Shown here piece after piece: positions 51,653 to 63,435 of a stretch of DNA of 64,000 nucleotides (position 1 is the stretch's first letter; every line of letters begins with the position of its first letter). The notes under the pieces were generated by a model that did no database searches, had not been told where the DNA came from, and worked only from the letters and a program-made list of their open reading frames with translations. A program made the translations under genes and the position numbers. Source of the DNA: Isochrysis galbana. Taxonomy: Eukaryota > Haptophyta > Isochrysidales > Isochrysidaceae. The DNA is taken from NCBI GenBank assembly GCA_018136815.1, contig CM030933.1:5534282-5598281 (forward strand). The letters run 5' to 3'.

Positions 51653-54600
51653 ATGTCGCAAGAGCCTCCGCACGACCTCTTCACGCTGATGCGGCTGTGG
51701 GGCGGAGACTTCAGTGAAGCGGCCGACAGGCTTCTGCTGGGAGAGGAGGGCCAAGGAGAGCTGGGGAGAGCTCCTGAGGGAGAGCGAGCGGGAGAGCGTA
51801 GTAGAGAGCAATGTGGAGGAGCAGGGTTAGCGTGGGGGGCTGCGCGGTTGCGTGAGCTCGCCGCTGACGCGCCCACGCGCGTCTGCTCTCGCACCTTCTC
51901 ATGCGGAGATGTCATCTGGAAGTGCCGCACCTGCTCCATTGGAGATGACACATGCGTCGTCTGCCAGGTGAGCCTTGCTGGATCGGCACAGTCCGGCACG
52001 CGTTGCGCCGTGTGCGCCCCCGCCCCCGGCCTCTGCCGCCTTAACCCCTCTCGCCGTGCGCCCATCTCGACTCTCGCCCGTCGGCTCCAGGAGTGCTTCC
52101 AAAACGCCAACCATGACGGCCACGACGTCTCCTTCTACATCTCGCGCGCCGTCGACGGCGGGTGCTGCGACTGTGGCGATGAATCCGCCTGGGACCGAGC
52201 CGGCTTCTGCAAGAAGCATGGCAAGACGCACACCAATGGCGACATGATCTCATCGCTGCCGGTGCCACTGCGAGCAACGGGAATGGTTTTCTTTAGTGCC
52301 ATCTTTGAGGAGCTGCTCTCGTTTGTTCGCATCGTTGCTACAACAACCGCCGGCGGAATGGACGCTATGACCCTCCGCCGCATCGCGGCAATTGGAGAGT
52401 CGCACAAGGCGGGGGTGCTGCTCAAGGCTTTGCAATGGCTCAACGACAAGTGTTGCGCATTCGACGGTCTGTCTGTGCTCGCCTCGCAAGTGTTGTGCCA
52501 GGAACCGGGCCGGGGGGTGGCGCAGGTGGAGGTCGAGCTGCTGCCGGTGGCGCTACAACAGCTCCGCGAGTGCTACAATCAACGCGCAGCTGCCGCACGT
52601 CCACCGGTCCGGGACACTGCGTCCGCCGGGACACTCGTGGATGTGCCGATGCCCGTCGCGCAACACACCTCCACTTCACACTCCGATTTGGAGTTTCCCG
52701 CCACGGCAGACTCCATCCTCGAGCAGCTGCTGCTGCTCGATCTTTCGCTGCGGTCTGTAAAGAGCGACCTTGCGCGAGCGCTGCATGGCCTCTACCTGCG
52801 TCTGCTCTCCGAGGCCACGTTCAAGCGAGCCTTCGCTGTCTGCTATACCACCAACTACTCAAGGCTCGCGCGGTTGCACTTTGAGGCCTCATTTCCGGGC
52901 GAGGAGGAGTCCTTGTTCTCCTCGCAGGTGTGCGTGCGCTGGCGAGACTGCATCGTATGTCTCTCTATCGGCAAGGCGCTACATGCCGCCGCCCCACGGC
53001 TGACGACGCCTCATCAGATGGCCCCCGAACTGGCTCCTCGCAGATATCGGTACAATTCCTCAACCGGCCTGGGCTAGTCCTTCCCCTCGTCCAAGAGCAT
53101 GCCTTCATGCGGACGCTCCTGCGCACCATGCGATCGCTGCACAACGACGGCCTCTTGCTTTGGAAACGCTCGCTGCGCGCCGCGAGTAGGCGGGAGCCCC
53201 GGAGGCAAATGCCGGTCATCGCGGACATGCGCTTTGTACTCGCCATTGACGGCGTGCCTTTGGCGGCGCTCGCCTCTCCTGAGTTACTCAGCGAATGGCT
53301 GGCCATGCTGTGCGAGCTGAGCTGCGTTGACACGCAGAAGAGGGCTACGGTCGACCATGTGACGCGAGAGCACGGCGGATGGATAGGCGCCTTCAACTTC
53401 TTCATCGGCCTGCAATCGCTCTTCGGCATGATGATGCGTCCCCTCATGACGCATCCTGATGTTGCTGCTATGCCCAATATCCCTGCAACGCCCAATTTTG
53501 CCTCAGCCCCACCGCGGCCCGCTAGTACCAATGCGGCTTACCCATCGTCGGCGGAGTTCGAGTGCAAGCCTTGTTCGAACAGCTCAGAGACAGCAATGGT
53601 AGAGAGCTCTAGCGAGCTACACGGCGGCAGCTTTCTCACACAGACCGTAGATGCGCTGCTTCGCCGAGGCAAAGCCACCGCACGAGCGCCTGTAGCCTGC
53701 CGCACGCCCCGTGGTGACCACGTGTACGTGTGCCGCTCGATGGCAGCCGATGAGCTCTGCTTCCATCTTCCTGTAGAGCGCTTCCTGGCGGTGGCCGTCT
53801 TGAAGCTTGCAGCCTCGAAGGATGGCGATCGGTCGCTTCGGCTCCTATGGAAGCGATTGGCACAGGCGAAGCGAGTTTGGTCAGCAACGCGCGACGTCAT
53901 GTCACCGAGCGACTTCAAGAGCTGGGAGGCAGCCTGCGCCATGGGGGCCGCCGTCAACCAACGTGTGGGTGGTGCGGCGCCGATGCTCGACGGCGCAATG
54001 ATCGTGCTGCGCGAGATGACCGGGGCGGAGGCCCTCCTCGACGCGCCTCTTCAGCTGTCCGCTGCCGTTTGTGCGATCGAGGCTGGGCTGTGGGTGCGCA
54101 ACGGCGGTGCGCCACGCGTGCAGACGCAGAATTACACCTCTCTCTCACCACCTCTTTGTCGGATGATGGCCGACCCTGACAGAGTTGCCATCCAGGCGGC
54201 AGTGGCGGTCCTTCCGCCAGAGGTGGCGCTCTCGTCCATATTTGCCGCATTTGGTCACCTGCCGCTCCTAGATGCCGTCGTCGCCGCGGGATGTGCGGCT
54301 GCAACCATCGGCCCAAGTGCAGGCATTGCGGCGGCACGCTCCGCAGCTGTTCTTCTCAGTCATAACCTGGGGGCGCCGGATCTGCCGCCACCGCTCTCAG
54401 GCACGCTTTGGCAGGGTGACATGCGGCAGATGGCGCCGGCGGGCGATTCTTCGACTGGACCCTCGGTCGGTCTCACGGCTGCGGAGCCGAAAGCATTGCA
54501 ATTTGCACCGGAAGGTAGTGCCGCCTCATGGGGTGCTGACGCCCGCCAAAGAGCGCGTATGCTGAGTGGTGCGCTGCGACTCATTGCACAGCTGATCATG

Positions 54601-57600
54601 CATCCGCCAATGCCCGCCGGGCCCCAATTCGAAGCGGAGGCGATGCGCTCGCAGCTGGCGCACCTGCTGCTGCTACGACCGCGTCAGCACTCGGAACTCG
54701 CTGCTTCTCTGCGTTGGTTCGACGAGGAGGCGCCACCTGCAACCATGGTAGACGAAGCCATGGATGCAGTTGCGGTGCGTCAACCCTCTAAAGCAGCGCA
54801 CGGCGCTGCTGACCTTTACTCATTGCGAGAAGGGCTCGAGACATTGTACTCTCCCGTCTCACCATTGCTCTCCAAGGAGGATCATCAGCATGCACTCCAG
54901 CGCCTCGACTCGATCGAGCAGGCACGCGAGCGGCGCGAGGGGCCTCCGCCGCCCCAAGCTCCTCCCCAGCCCCCGTCTCCGCTGCCCCCATGCCATGCTG
55001 CATTCTTGCCGCTGCGTCGTTTGGCGATGTGGCCTCCCTTAGTGCACCTTGTGAGAAGCCTCGCCGTTCACGCTCTCCGTCGGTGTGGAGGCGAAGGACG
55101 TGCCGCTGACGGCACGATGCCGACCGGCAGCCAAGATATAGAAGCAGATGCGTTCGAGCTACTGGAGCAAGGGCTCCAGCTTCTCGCCATCTCACTGCAG
55201 GCCATCGAAGGAGTTGATGCGTCGGGCGAGGCTGAACAGATTGCGACGGCGGCTCAAGACTTTTTTGGCGCATTTTGCTGGTCTCCTGCGAGTCGGACGG
55301 AAGCTCCTCGGTATGCTGGTGACGCAGTTTCCAGCGGTATGGAGGAGTCGCTCTCGCTTCTAGAAGCATTGGCAGAGCTCAGCCTCCTGATGGATTCCAC
55401 CGCTCATTCTTTTGGAACCCAGGCGGATTCGCAACATCGTACTGCCAAATATATTAACGCGATGAGTGCAGCCGCGGGAGTCTCGCGCTTCTCCCGCCTG
55501 GGCTTGCGACACTTGCGGTGGATCCTTTTCGCTGTGAGGCGCGATGGTGAGTGTGCTCGTCTGCTCGATCTCATCCGTGTCCGGCTAGCGGAGCGGGCTG
55601 CCATTTCGATGGATATGAGTGAGAACAGCGGCACAGATGGCGTGGGAAACATGGCTTCGAGGGCGACGGACCCTCACCACGAAAAGCTTCAGCGGCAGCG
55701 GCGGCGTGCGCAAGCGAAGCAACGTGCCATGGCGACTATGGCACGAAAGCGCGCGGCCTTTGAGGCGACGTTGGCGTCCGAGGAGGAGTTCGGTGCCCCC
55801 TTGACTCTCATGGTTATGGATGAGGCCGCCAGCAGCAAAGACGCCTTAGCAGCACCCGCGGCCTCAGCCTTTGCCCAAGATCAAGTGGGCGCGAATGTCT
55901 CAGCCGCCGAGGGTGACGTGCCCGCATGTATTCTATGCCATGCGGGCGACGAGAACGACCAGCATGACATGGTGGGCTTAGCTCTCATGCGCCGCTCTGC
56001 TGTCCGCTATGCCGGCTGTGGCAACTTCCCATTGGGGTCGACGGCCCCGTCGAGCCAATCTTCTAACGAAACCTTCCCAATCGCCTGCCCGTCGGAGGAG
56101 TGGGCGCTACACGGGTGTGGGCACACGATACACCTTGCGTGTTGGATGGAGTGTTGGTCACGGTCCGTTTCTCCCCGCGGCGGAAGGTTGCATGGCTCTG
56201 AGCCGCAGCTGACCTGCCCCCTTTGCCGCGCGCTGTCCAATGTGGTGGTGCCACTCCGTCCTCTCACGCCAGCCGCCATCGCAGCAGCCGCTCACATTCA
56301 GGCCGACGTCACCGCACCGCAGCCTATGCATCTACTCACAAATCTCTACCCTGGGGCTGCTACTACCGCATCGCTCGCTCAGGAACCCCCATGCAGCGTT
56401 GCCTTGCGCTGGCTAGAATGTGGGCTGCCGCGTGCGCTCGAACGTCTCGAACACACCGAGATGCCATCGGTGGGCTATGGCGCGAGGCACGCGGCGCTCG
56501 ACGGCATTTCGGCTGCAGAAGCCGCGGCAATGCTCGAGTGTCTTCAGCGACTAAATGCTCGATCGGAGCCAGGAAAGCCACTTCCAAATGAACTTTTCTC
56601 GTTGTTGATACGCGCATGGCGCGCAGTCGCTCTCGCTGCATCCACTGCCGCTGTTGCCACTGCAGAGGTGTCCTTTGCGTCCGAGTCGCCCGGTGGTTCC
56701 TCATCGCCATCAGCCGCTCCAATTCAGCGCGAGCTGCAGCCCCTTCGCGGATTACAGCTGCGGCCTCCTCTCGTGCAGTACGCCTTGGCGCGAGAATATC
56801 ACCTTCTCCCAGCTGTCGACGTGCCGCCCGGTCCGAAGTGGCATCTACTCGCCGAACAAGCGGTGCAACTTGTACGCGGTCTCTTGTCAGGTGCCCCGCT
56901 CACCACAGCTCAGGTTCAGCTTCTCGGTGGTGCGGCCTTGCCTGAGGCCATTTGCGACGGGTGCGAGAATATGCTCGCCACGCACCGCTGCTGGCCATGC
57001 GGCCACGCGTTTCGCTGTGGGGTCTGTGCGCCCTCTAGCGTGGGCAATGCGACGGGTAAATCGCCTGGGTGTTCCTGTACCCGATGTGGCTCCGCGTGCG
57101 AGAGCACCTCGCGGATCTACCCGCCCTCCTCCTCACTGCTCTTTTGTGACCTGCACGAGGTCCTGGTGGTAGTATTAGCCGTGCTCGCACCCCAAACGCC
57201 AATCGACGCCACCGCCATTGCTCAGCTTCTAAGCATCGCCGCTGCCGCACAAGCAATCCTTCTCGCTTGCGAGCCGTTGCCATCGCATTCGGACGTTGCA
57301 CTTCCTGCTGCCGATTCCAATAGCCTTGCAATGCATTCAAGCCTTGTCGAAGTCATTGAGGATTGGCGCCGGCGTCTCTCTGGGCTTCTAGCGATGCCCA
57401 TCGCGCCCAACGCGGCGACAGGAATTGCGCTCGCCTCCCACGTCCGGTCGATTGTCGACCGCTTCCGCAGCTACGCTGACGCTGTTCTTACACACCTTTG
57501 GTTGTCGCCTCCGAGTGCTTGCGGTACTTGGCGGCTCCCGTCAGCCTTGGACATTCTGAGTTCGCGCGAGGGCGCGCGCGTTATCGTAGGCTGGGCGGAA

Positions 57601-58248
57601 GCAGCTGCTACACGATCAGCGTGCAATTTTGAAAAAGGGAGAGATTCGGCGCAGCTTGGGAGCAGCTCACTTCAATTCCACGTGGCTCAGATGCATCCTG
57701 CAGCGCGCTCCTTTCTTGAGGCGGCGTGGTCCACAGGTGCACGTGCAACAGCATGGCGTGTGGCACCCAGTCTAGCCACGCTTCCCGCGCTTTACATCCA
57801 CCGCATGCCAAAGGACTTCTTGACACTCTCAGCAGTCCTACATGGCAGGCCGTGTGCTGCTTGCGGGAAGCCGCCCCACGAGACGGCCCTCTGCTTGCTC
57901 TGTGGCACCATCCTTTGCGCGGGTTTCCTTAGTCGGAGAGGGCCACCGATGGGTGGCCTAGATGGTCGAACCTGTGAGGTTGCATGCGGTGCCCATGCAC
58001 GCTCGTGCGGAGCCGGCTCCTGTCCCTTCTACATGGTGCACGACGGGCGCGTGCTCCTTCTTGACGGCGGCCAGGCATCATACTTTCCCTCCATTTATCT
58101 TGACGAACATGGTGAGGAGGATCACAACTTGAAGAGGGGCAAACCGCTGTACTTCAATCCACGCCGGGCAGAGGCTCTACATCAGCTCTGGCTTACGCAT
58201 CGGGTGCCGATCGAAGTTGCTCGCACTCACGAGATCCGGATTGCTTAG
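51653..58248 (+). CDS. UBR-type N-recognin E3 ubiquitin ligase, three exons
   Basis: Exons 51653-51967, 52091-52927 and 53044-58248 (introns 123 and 116 nt, GT-AG) give 2118 aa. Domains in order: UBR box (about 78-150; CSRTFSCGDVIWKCRTCSIG, TCVVCQ joined to ECFQNANHDGHDVSFYISRA, CCDCGDESAWDRAGFC), which binds basic N-degrons; helical UBLC-like region with ISVQFLNRPGLVLPLVQEHA after the second splice; RING-H2 (about 1343-1450; CILCHAGDEN, HGCGHTIHLACWMECW, CPLCRAL); a second zinc finger (about 1688-1735; CDGCENMLATHRCWPCGHAF, then CGVC and CTRC); and the C-terminal autoinhibitory domain (LPALYIHRMPKDFLTL, YLDEHGEEDHNLKRGKPLYF). It would act with a RAD6-type E2 in the Arg/N-degron pathway. Size and order match UBR1/UBR2. 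Confidence 0.92.
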
Positions 58249-58505
58249 AAGAAACGGCAGTGTGCCTTTGGTTTCTAGGGTGTGCGTCGAGCCCTTAGAG
58301 CTCTAGGCGGGAAAGCTAGGAGCCGGTGGTAGGCCACCGTAATAATCTTGATGGATGATGTGTAAGTGTGTGCGCTACGCTGCTACTACTACAACGACGC
58401 ACGCCCCGCACGGTTTGAGGTTGAGGCAAGTTAGAGGTGATTGAGGAGATAGATAGCCGACAGCCGGCCGCCGATCGCCAGGCATCAAATTGAAACAATC
58501 TGGAA
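58249..58505. other. 3' flank of the UBR gene
   Basis: Short intergenic segment, no gene. Confidence 0.4.
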
Positions 58506-58909
58506 CTATCGTTATAAATATAAACGATAGGGTCATGGAGCGCGCCTCGCTCCCACCCACTCTCTCCGCCCACCGCGCCGACCGACCACGACATGACAGA
58601 CGCAACGCCCTCCAGCCAGGGTCATGCTAGCCTAGGTACCCGCGAGCCACGGCCGAGCCAAGCCCACAGAGCCATATGGACAAGACTCGTTTCAACACCA
58701 CACAGCACACCAGCACAAGCCAGTCAGCACAGACGGACCCACACGCACCCGGAGCCACAAAGCTCCGTCTCCCATAAGGAAAGCCTCCGGGCTGGGCCCC
58801 TACAAAGCCGCGGCACTGACCACGTGCACAAGCACGTGGCACAGGCCCGGCCGGTCGAACAGACCAACATCACAACACACAACACACGTGGAGTTTTGCA
58901 GCAAGTGCC
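58506..58909 (+). mobile_element. Retroelement 5' fragment, copy 3
   Basis: CTATCGTT-loop-AACGATAG hairpin (58506-58530; the loop is longer than in copy 1), then GGAGCG-CGCCT-CGCTCC. Encodes SHKESLRAGPLQSRGTDHVH as in ORF1. It stops where the G-hairpin repeat begins. Confidence 0.7.
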
Positions 58910-59143
58910 AACTAAGTTTATACTTAGTTCGCCCAGGGGGGGACACGAGCCCCCCTCTCTCCACTCCTCCCCCGCCATGGGGGAGGATCCACCCACTCTC
59001 CTGGCACGCGTGATGGCTTGCCAGGAGCACACAGCCCTGCTGACCCATTCCTCTCCCCACAGGCCCGCCTGACTCGCCCGCCCTGGCCCGTCGTGGCCTG
59101 CCCATCCCTCTGACCAGCCCCTCCTCCCTCTGGGCCCCCCTGT
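58910..59143 (+). repeat. G-hairpin retroelement 5' unit, copy B
   Basis: Near-identical to 42325-42557: AACTAAGTTTATACTTAGTT, a G/C hairpin, CTCTCTCCACTCCTCCCC, CTCTCCTGGCACGC. It gives an independent copy of the element's 5' end without the body. Confidence 0.75.
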
Positions 59144-59249
59144 TCTGTCGCATTCGCGAGCCTCTGCAGGCTATTTCGCTATTTTCCGCTCTACCGTTAC
59201 AACCGCGATGGTAAATCATCAATCTTCGTTCTCGTGTCTATCTATACGT

Positions 59250-59460
59250 CAACTAAGTTTATACTTGGTTGACCCATGGGGGGGCACGAGCCCCCCCCTC
59301 TCTCCACTCCTCCCCTGTCATGGGGGAGGAACCACCCATCCTCCTGGCACGCCTGGTGGCTTGCCAGGAGGCCACTGCCCTACTGACCCACTCCCTTCCC
59401 CGGGCCAGGGGCTGAGCCCCAGCCTCCACCGCCCGGGGGGGGGGGGGGGGGCACCGGACC
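59250..59460 (+). repeat. G-hairpin retroelement 5' unit, copy C
   Basis: AACTAAGTTTATACTTGGTT then GGGGGGGCACGAGCCCCCCC; more diverged than copies A and B and, from about 59395, matching the minus strand of the 15.56-kb region (CAGGGGCTGAGCCCCAGCCT). Confidence 0.65.
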
Positions 59461-59479
59461 ATATCTAAGCCCTTCACCC

Positions 59480-60668
59480 CACTCGCCGATCACGAGACGG
59501 AAAAACAAGAATGGGAAGAAGCCACCACGGACGCGAAAGAAGGCAGGCTGCCAGCTGCCAAGGAGAGAGAGGCCAAGCAAGACAATACATAAAAGGCCCT
59601 CCTCCTGGAACCCATCCGCGGCGCTAGGCGAACGCCCTGGGATAACCAAGATTTTAGACGCGCTGAATAAAGTTGCGCGCTTCTCACCTAAAGCGGAAAG
59701 AAGCAGGGAAGACACCATAATAGACAACCTATTCATTTTCCCAAGAGGAGACGCCCCGAAAGCGATGTACACATTATATCTACTACCATGGAGATGTATA
59801 TATCATTACAGACTTTTACAGAATTCACTACGACGGGTGTAGACTTCTCGGAAGAATCGATACTGATACGGGCAATAGAAAGATATACCACGCTAAGTAA
59901 AGCACTACTCTTCGCACACGAAACCGACTCGGCAAGAACCGCCCAAGCGGGTATGGGTAGACAACCCCAAAAAAGAATAGACATAAGCGACTTGAGACCC
60001 GTTTTCGATATGAACGACAAGGAGGGTGGGCTTAAACCCAGCGAGGAGCTAGTGGAGCTAGCGGCCAAACTGAGGATAGCACACGCTGTCGTGGAGCAAC
60101 CAGGGAGCAACAAAGCGAGGGCGAATGAGCCCGGAAAGTAACAACCAAAGGGAGCCCTAGAAACGCCACGAGGCCCAAACAACCTACACAACCATCGCGA
60201 GCCAAGCAGGCGCCATGCGCTTCAAGAGAGACGATCCGAAAGGCCTGCCCGCCCCCCACACTCCGAACCAGGCCCTAGGTAGTGTACCAGGGCCGGACCC
60301 CGGAAACCGAAGAAAAAGGAACGAAGGGGGGCAGGGAAAGAGGTGGGGGGAGGAAAGTTTAAGGGCGGTGTTAGTAGTAAAGGGAGATCCCGTCAATAGT
60401 ACGTGTGTAGCCCGGATTCTTCAGCTGTTTTTTTTAGAAGGCGTAAAGAACCGGCCGATAGTAGGTGTCGTAGCCCTGAATCTTCAGATGTTTTTTAAGC
60501 CCTTCACCCCAATCCCCCTAGTAGTGCACGGGGGGAGCCGCCTGATGGCGGGGGGAGGGGGGAGAAGGGCCGGGGGAGTGGGGGTGTAGAAAGTATGCTA
60601 CGTGCTACGTGTAGTAGGTAGTGGTTCCACTCGCCGCGAGTGCGGTAAGAATATTAAAAGGTTTTTTT
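59480..60668 (+). mobile_element. Non-LTR retroelement 3' fragment (ORF2 C terminus, 3' UTR)
   Basis: Broken frames encode DTIIDNLFIFPRGDAPKAMY, FTTTGVDFSEESILIRAIER and PQKRIDISDLRPVFDMNDKE, the counterparts of the last about 150 residues of the 43-kb reverse transcriptase protein, ending at 60141. The 3' UTR matches 35135-35500 (minus). The terminal motif near ATTCTTCAG is duplicated (about 60416 and 60480). It ends AAGAATATTAAAAGGTTTTTTT at about 60667. Confidence 0.75.
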
Positions 60669-61104
60669 GGATGTCTTGTTTACGTGATCCCCATGAGCTG
60701 TGCATGTACGTCTCCGCTGTGGCTGTGGTCAGGTGTGGCTGCCTAGAGGGATTTGGAAAACCAGAGATCGTATTTTTGTAGTATCCGGGAGGGTTAGAGC
60801 CCCTAAGTTAGGATCTAGGAGCGCGAATCTTCGTATGCTAGGATCTAGGACTAGGAGCTCTTCAAGAAAGAGCGTTGCTTTTTTTTTTTGGTTGGTAGCA
60901 GGGCTCGCAATCGTCGGTCGGCTATTTTCCCATGCTATCATAACACTCTTACCCAGCAGCAAGGTGGCCAACGCTGGTATCTCTGGGCAGACATCTTGGA
61001 TGCTCAGTGGGAAGAGGCTAGAACAATAGTCATTAGACGGCGACGTCTAACGAGCATACCACTATGCAAGGAAGGTCCTCGCGATGAGGATCGATTGGGA
61101 ATCA
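60669..61104. other. Intergenic, 3' flank of ARP6
   Basis: No gene. A repeated phrase GGATCTAGGA occurs near 60811 and 60840. Confidence 0.4.
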
Positions 61105-62758
61105 TCACGAAGTGGAGAATCTCCTCCGGCAAAACGAGTGGCCTTCCTCCCGATATTGCTCTCTCGTCACAACAGAGGTAGCGAACGCATCGCTTGCTGC
61201 GAATATCGATCCTCCGCGCCATGCCGCAAGAGTCGGATCGGAAGCAACTGTCACCCCAATCCTGCGTGTTCGGGAGGGGCGGCGATGGGCACAGGCTTTG
61301 GTGAATTGAATGAGAACGATCAAAAGCCCGAAAAAATCGCCAGAGGTCGAATGCCATTGCGCAGCCTCGTTTGCGCGCGCATGCAGGTGGCACGAGCAAA
61401 GGTGGCGTGTGCAAAGGAGTACAATTATGTCTTAAGTCAAGGTGAGGTTGCAACGCGTGCGGCAATCGACTCACCCATAGTCGATCGGGACGAACTGCCT
61501 CAACTCTCGTCGGAGTCGCTCCTCGAAGTTGGGAAAGCGAGTCGACCCTCCAGTCAACAGAATATTGGCATAGAGCGCCTCGCGCAAATCTGGTATGCAC
61601 TCGCCCACTGCCTGCACCACGCATTCTGCTACGCCTGCTTGTTCGATTCCAATGTCTGATGGGTGGAAGAGGAGCTCCGGCACAGTGATCCTCTCGTTGG
61701 AAAGGGAGAGCGCCTGCTCATCCGACCTCTCGGCTGGTAGCCGGCTCTTCTTCACACTCGGTGCGCCGTCCTTATCGCGCGGTGACGGGGCGGACGCAGC
61801 AGCAGGCGCCTCGGCTGTGGGCGCATTTGGGTCACGAATTGTGCCCCGCATAGTGTTGACATAGTCGGGCATGACGAACTCTCGTCGGATAGTATTCTTT
61901 TTACCGCGGAAGCGGGTGAGGGCGAGGTCCGACTCAAAGTCCAACGACACATAGCACAGGCGCTCCTTAACGTCATTCATCAAGTGAGTCTCCTCCATCA
62001 CGTTGTAGGCACGATAGGACACCTACAGCCACCATGCGAAGTGGTGCTTGCTTGGTGCCAGGGAGCATTTGGCCTGGTGAGAGGACGGGGTGGGATTGCT
62101 GTTTGGAAGACAAGCAGTGTGCGGATCTGAGGCCTGTACTCACGATTTGCTTGAGATGGTTGGTGAGCATCTTGCCGCCCACATTCAGACGCTTGATCGC
62201 ATAGTTGAGCGCGGAAGAGCCGAAGATGGGCACGCAATGCGTTGCAGAGAAGCCGGCGTCGACGACAAGCGCGGCGGGCGGGGGTATGGCGCTGCCTGAT
62301 GCCTTAGCTTGCTCTGCCGCTATCGAGAGTGCGGCGAGGACGGGCGCCGGCCGCGTACAGTAAGAGTGGAAGCCGAAGTGCTCGAAGACCATCTCATCAA
62401 GCGTGTCTTGGATCGCCGTCGGGCACATCGGGATCTCTGTGAGGAGGAGGGCCGAGTCGGCGGGGTTGACATTGAGCAGGTCGGCAGAGAGAGCTCTTGA
62501 CCACACCTCAGCCTGCGTGTCCCAGTTGACCAGGCAGCCACGCTCGAGAGACAGACGATACTGTAGAGAGGAGAAATCAGCAGCGCTCTCCAGCTGATCG
62601 CCCACGTACAGCTTGCCAGCGGGCCCCTTGGAGCGAACGACGCCGTTGAGCATGCACTTGAGCGGCTCGCTCTGCCCCGCGAAGCCCACCTTGCACGTGT
62701 GGCCGCCGTTGTCTATGACGACACGCTTGAGGTGCGAGGGGAGCGAGGACGACGCCAT
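61105..62758 (-). CDS. ARP6: Actin-related protein 6 (ARP6), three exons
   Basis: Exons 62758-62144, 62022-61475 and 61261-61105 (introns 121 and 213 nt, GT-AG) give 439 aa, near the usual 400-435. Actin fold with ARP6-specific features: VVIDNGGHTCKVGF, RGCLVNWDTQAEVWSRAL, LLLTEIPMCPTAIQDTLDEM, VVDAGFSATHCVPIF, INVGGKMLTNHLKQI-type LNVGGKMLTNHLKQI then VSYRAYNVMEETHLMNDVKE, LLFHPSDIGIEQAGV, NILLTGGSTRFPNF, and the end SVVTREQYREEGHSFCRRRF. ARP6 is a subunit of SWR1/SRCAP remodellers that exchange H2A for H2A.Z. A Pro/Ala/Ser insertion (about 275-300) is lineage-specific. C/T tracts precede the ATG. Confidence 0.95.
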
Positions 62759-63174
62759 CCCTGCCGCGCGCGCGGGGGGGGGGGCGGGAGGAGGGCGAAG
62801 AGAGTCGAGGCGGATCTTCCCTCCCCCCTCCCCCTCTCGGACCTCACTTGTTTAGGTGAAGAAAGTATGCTCTGTAGAAGGTCTACTGAGAGGACAATAT
62901 TGTAGGCTTCGTTCTCTCCCTCTAAAAAGGAGTACACGACATCAATAGGAAAGGAGAGAAAATAGTGGTACCAACAGTTGTAGAAAAGTCGCGAGATTTG
63001 GCTGCGCATCTAGGAGTAAAAGAAGAGAGAGAGATGAGAACAACTAACTGCAGAACCAACCGGCGCACGACGACGCGCAGCGCGGCGCGCGGGAGGACGA
63101 AAAGAAAAGAGAAAAAGAGCTGGCCACTCATCCATTACTTTCTAATTTCAAAACGAAACACCAAGTTGTGCAGC
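62759..63174. other. 5' flank of ARP6, no further gene
   Basis: G run at 62777-62787 and a C-rich stretch at 62819-62836; then AG-rich sequence. No gene. Confidence 0.4.
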
Positions 63175-63435
63175 TTGTAGCCCGGTCACTCACTATGGGA
63201 GTGCGGAGGGCACCAGCTGCAATGGGTAAATGAAGGGCTAAATAAGCTCCCTGTAGGTTCCGGTAGGATGGATCAGCACAAAAATTGGGGGGTTCTCCGG
63301 CGAAATTTTCGAAAAATACCGAATTTCAGGCCTTCGAAGACGGTGCGTGAAATACAATCGGGCCCCCTCCGGTATATTTTTAGTAAGGCCCTTCATGCGA
63401 GGCACAAACATCGAATAGCGAGGAAGGTTGTGACG
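63175..63435 (+). mobile_element. Dispersed element family E, copy 3
   Basis: TAGCCCGGTCACTCACTATG, GTGCGGAGGGCACCA, AGCTCCCTGTAGG, AATTTCAGGCCT and CCCCCTCCGGTATA parallel the minus strand of 30942-30620. Non-coding. Confidence 0.55.
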
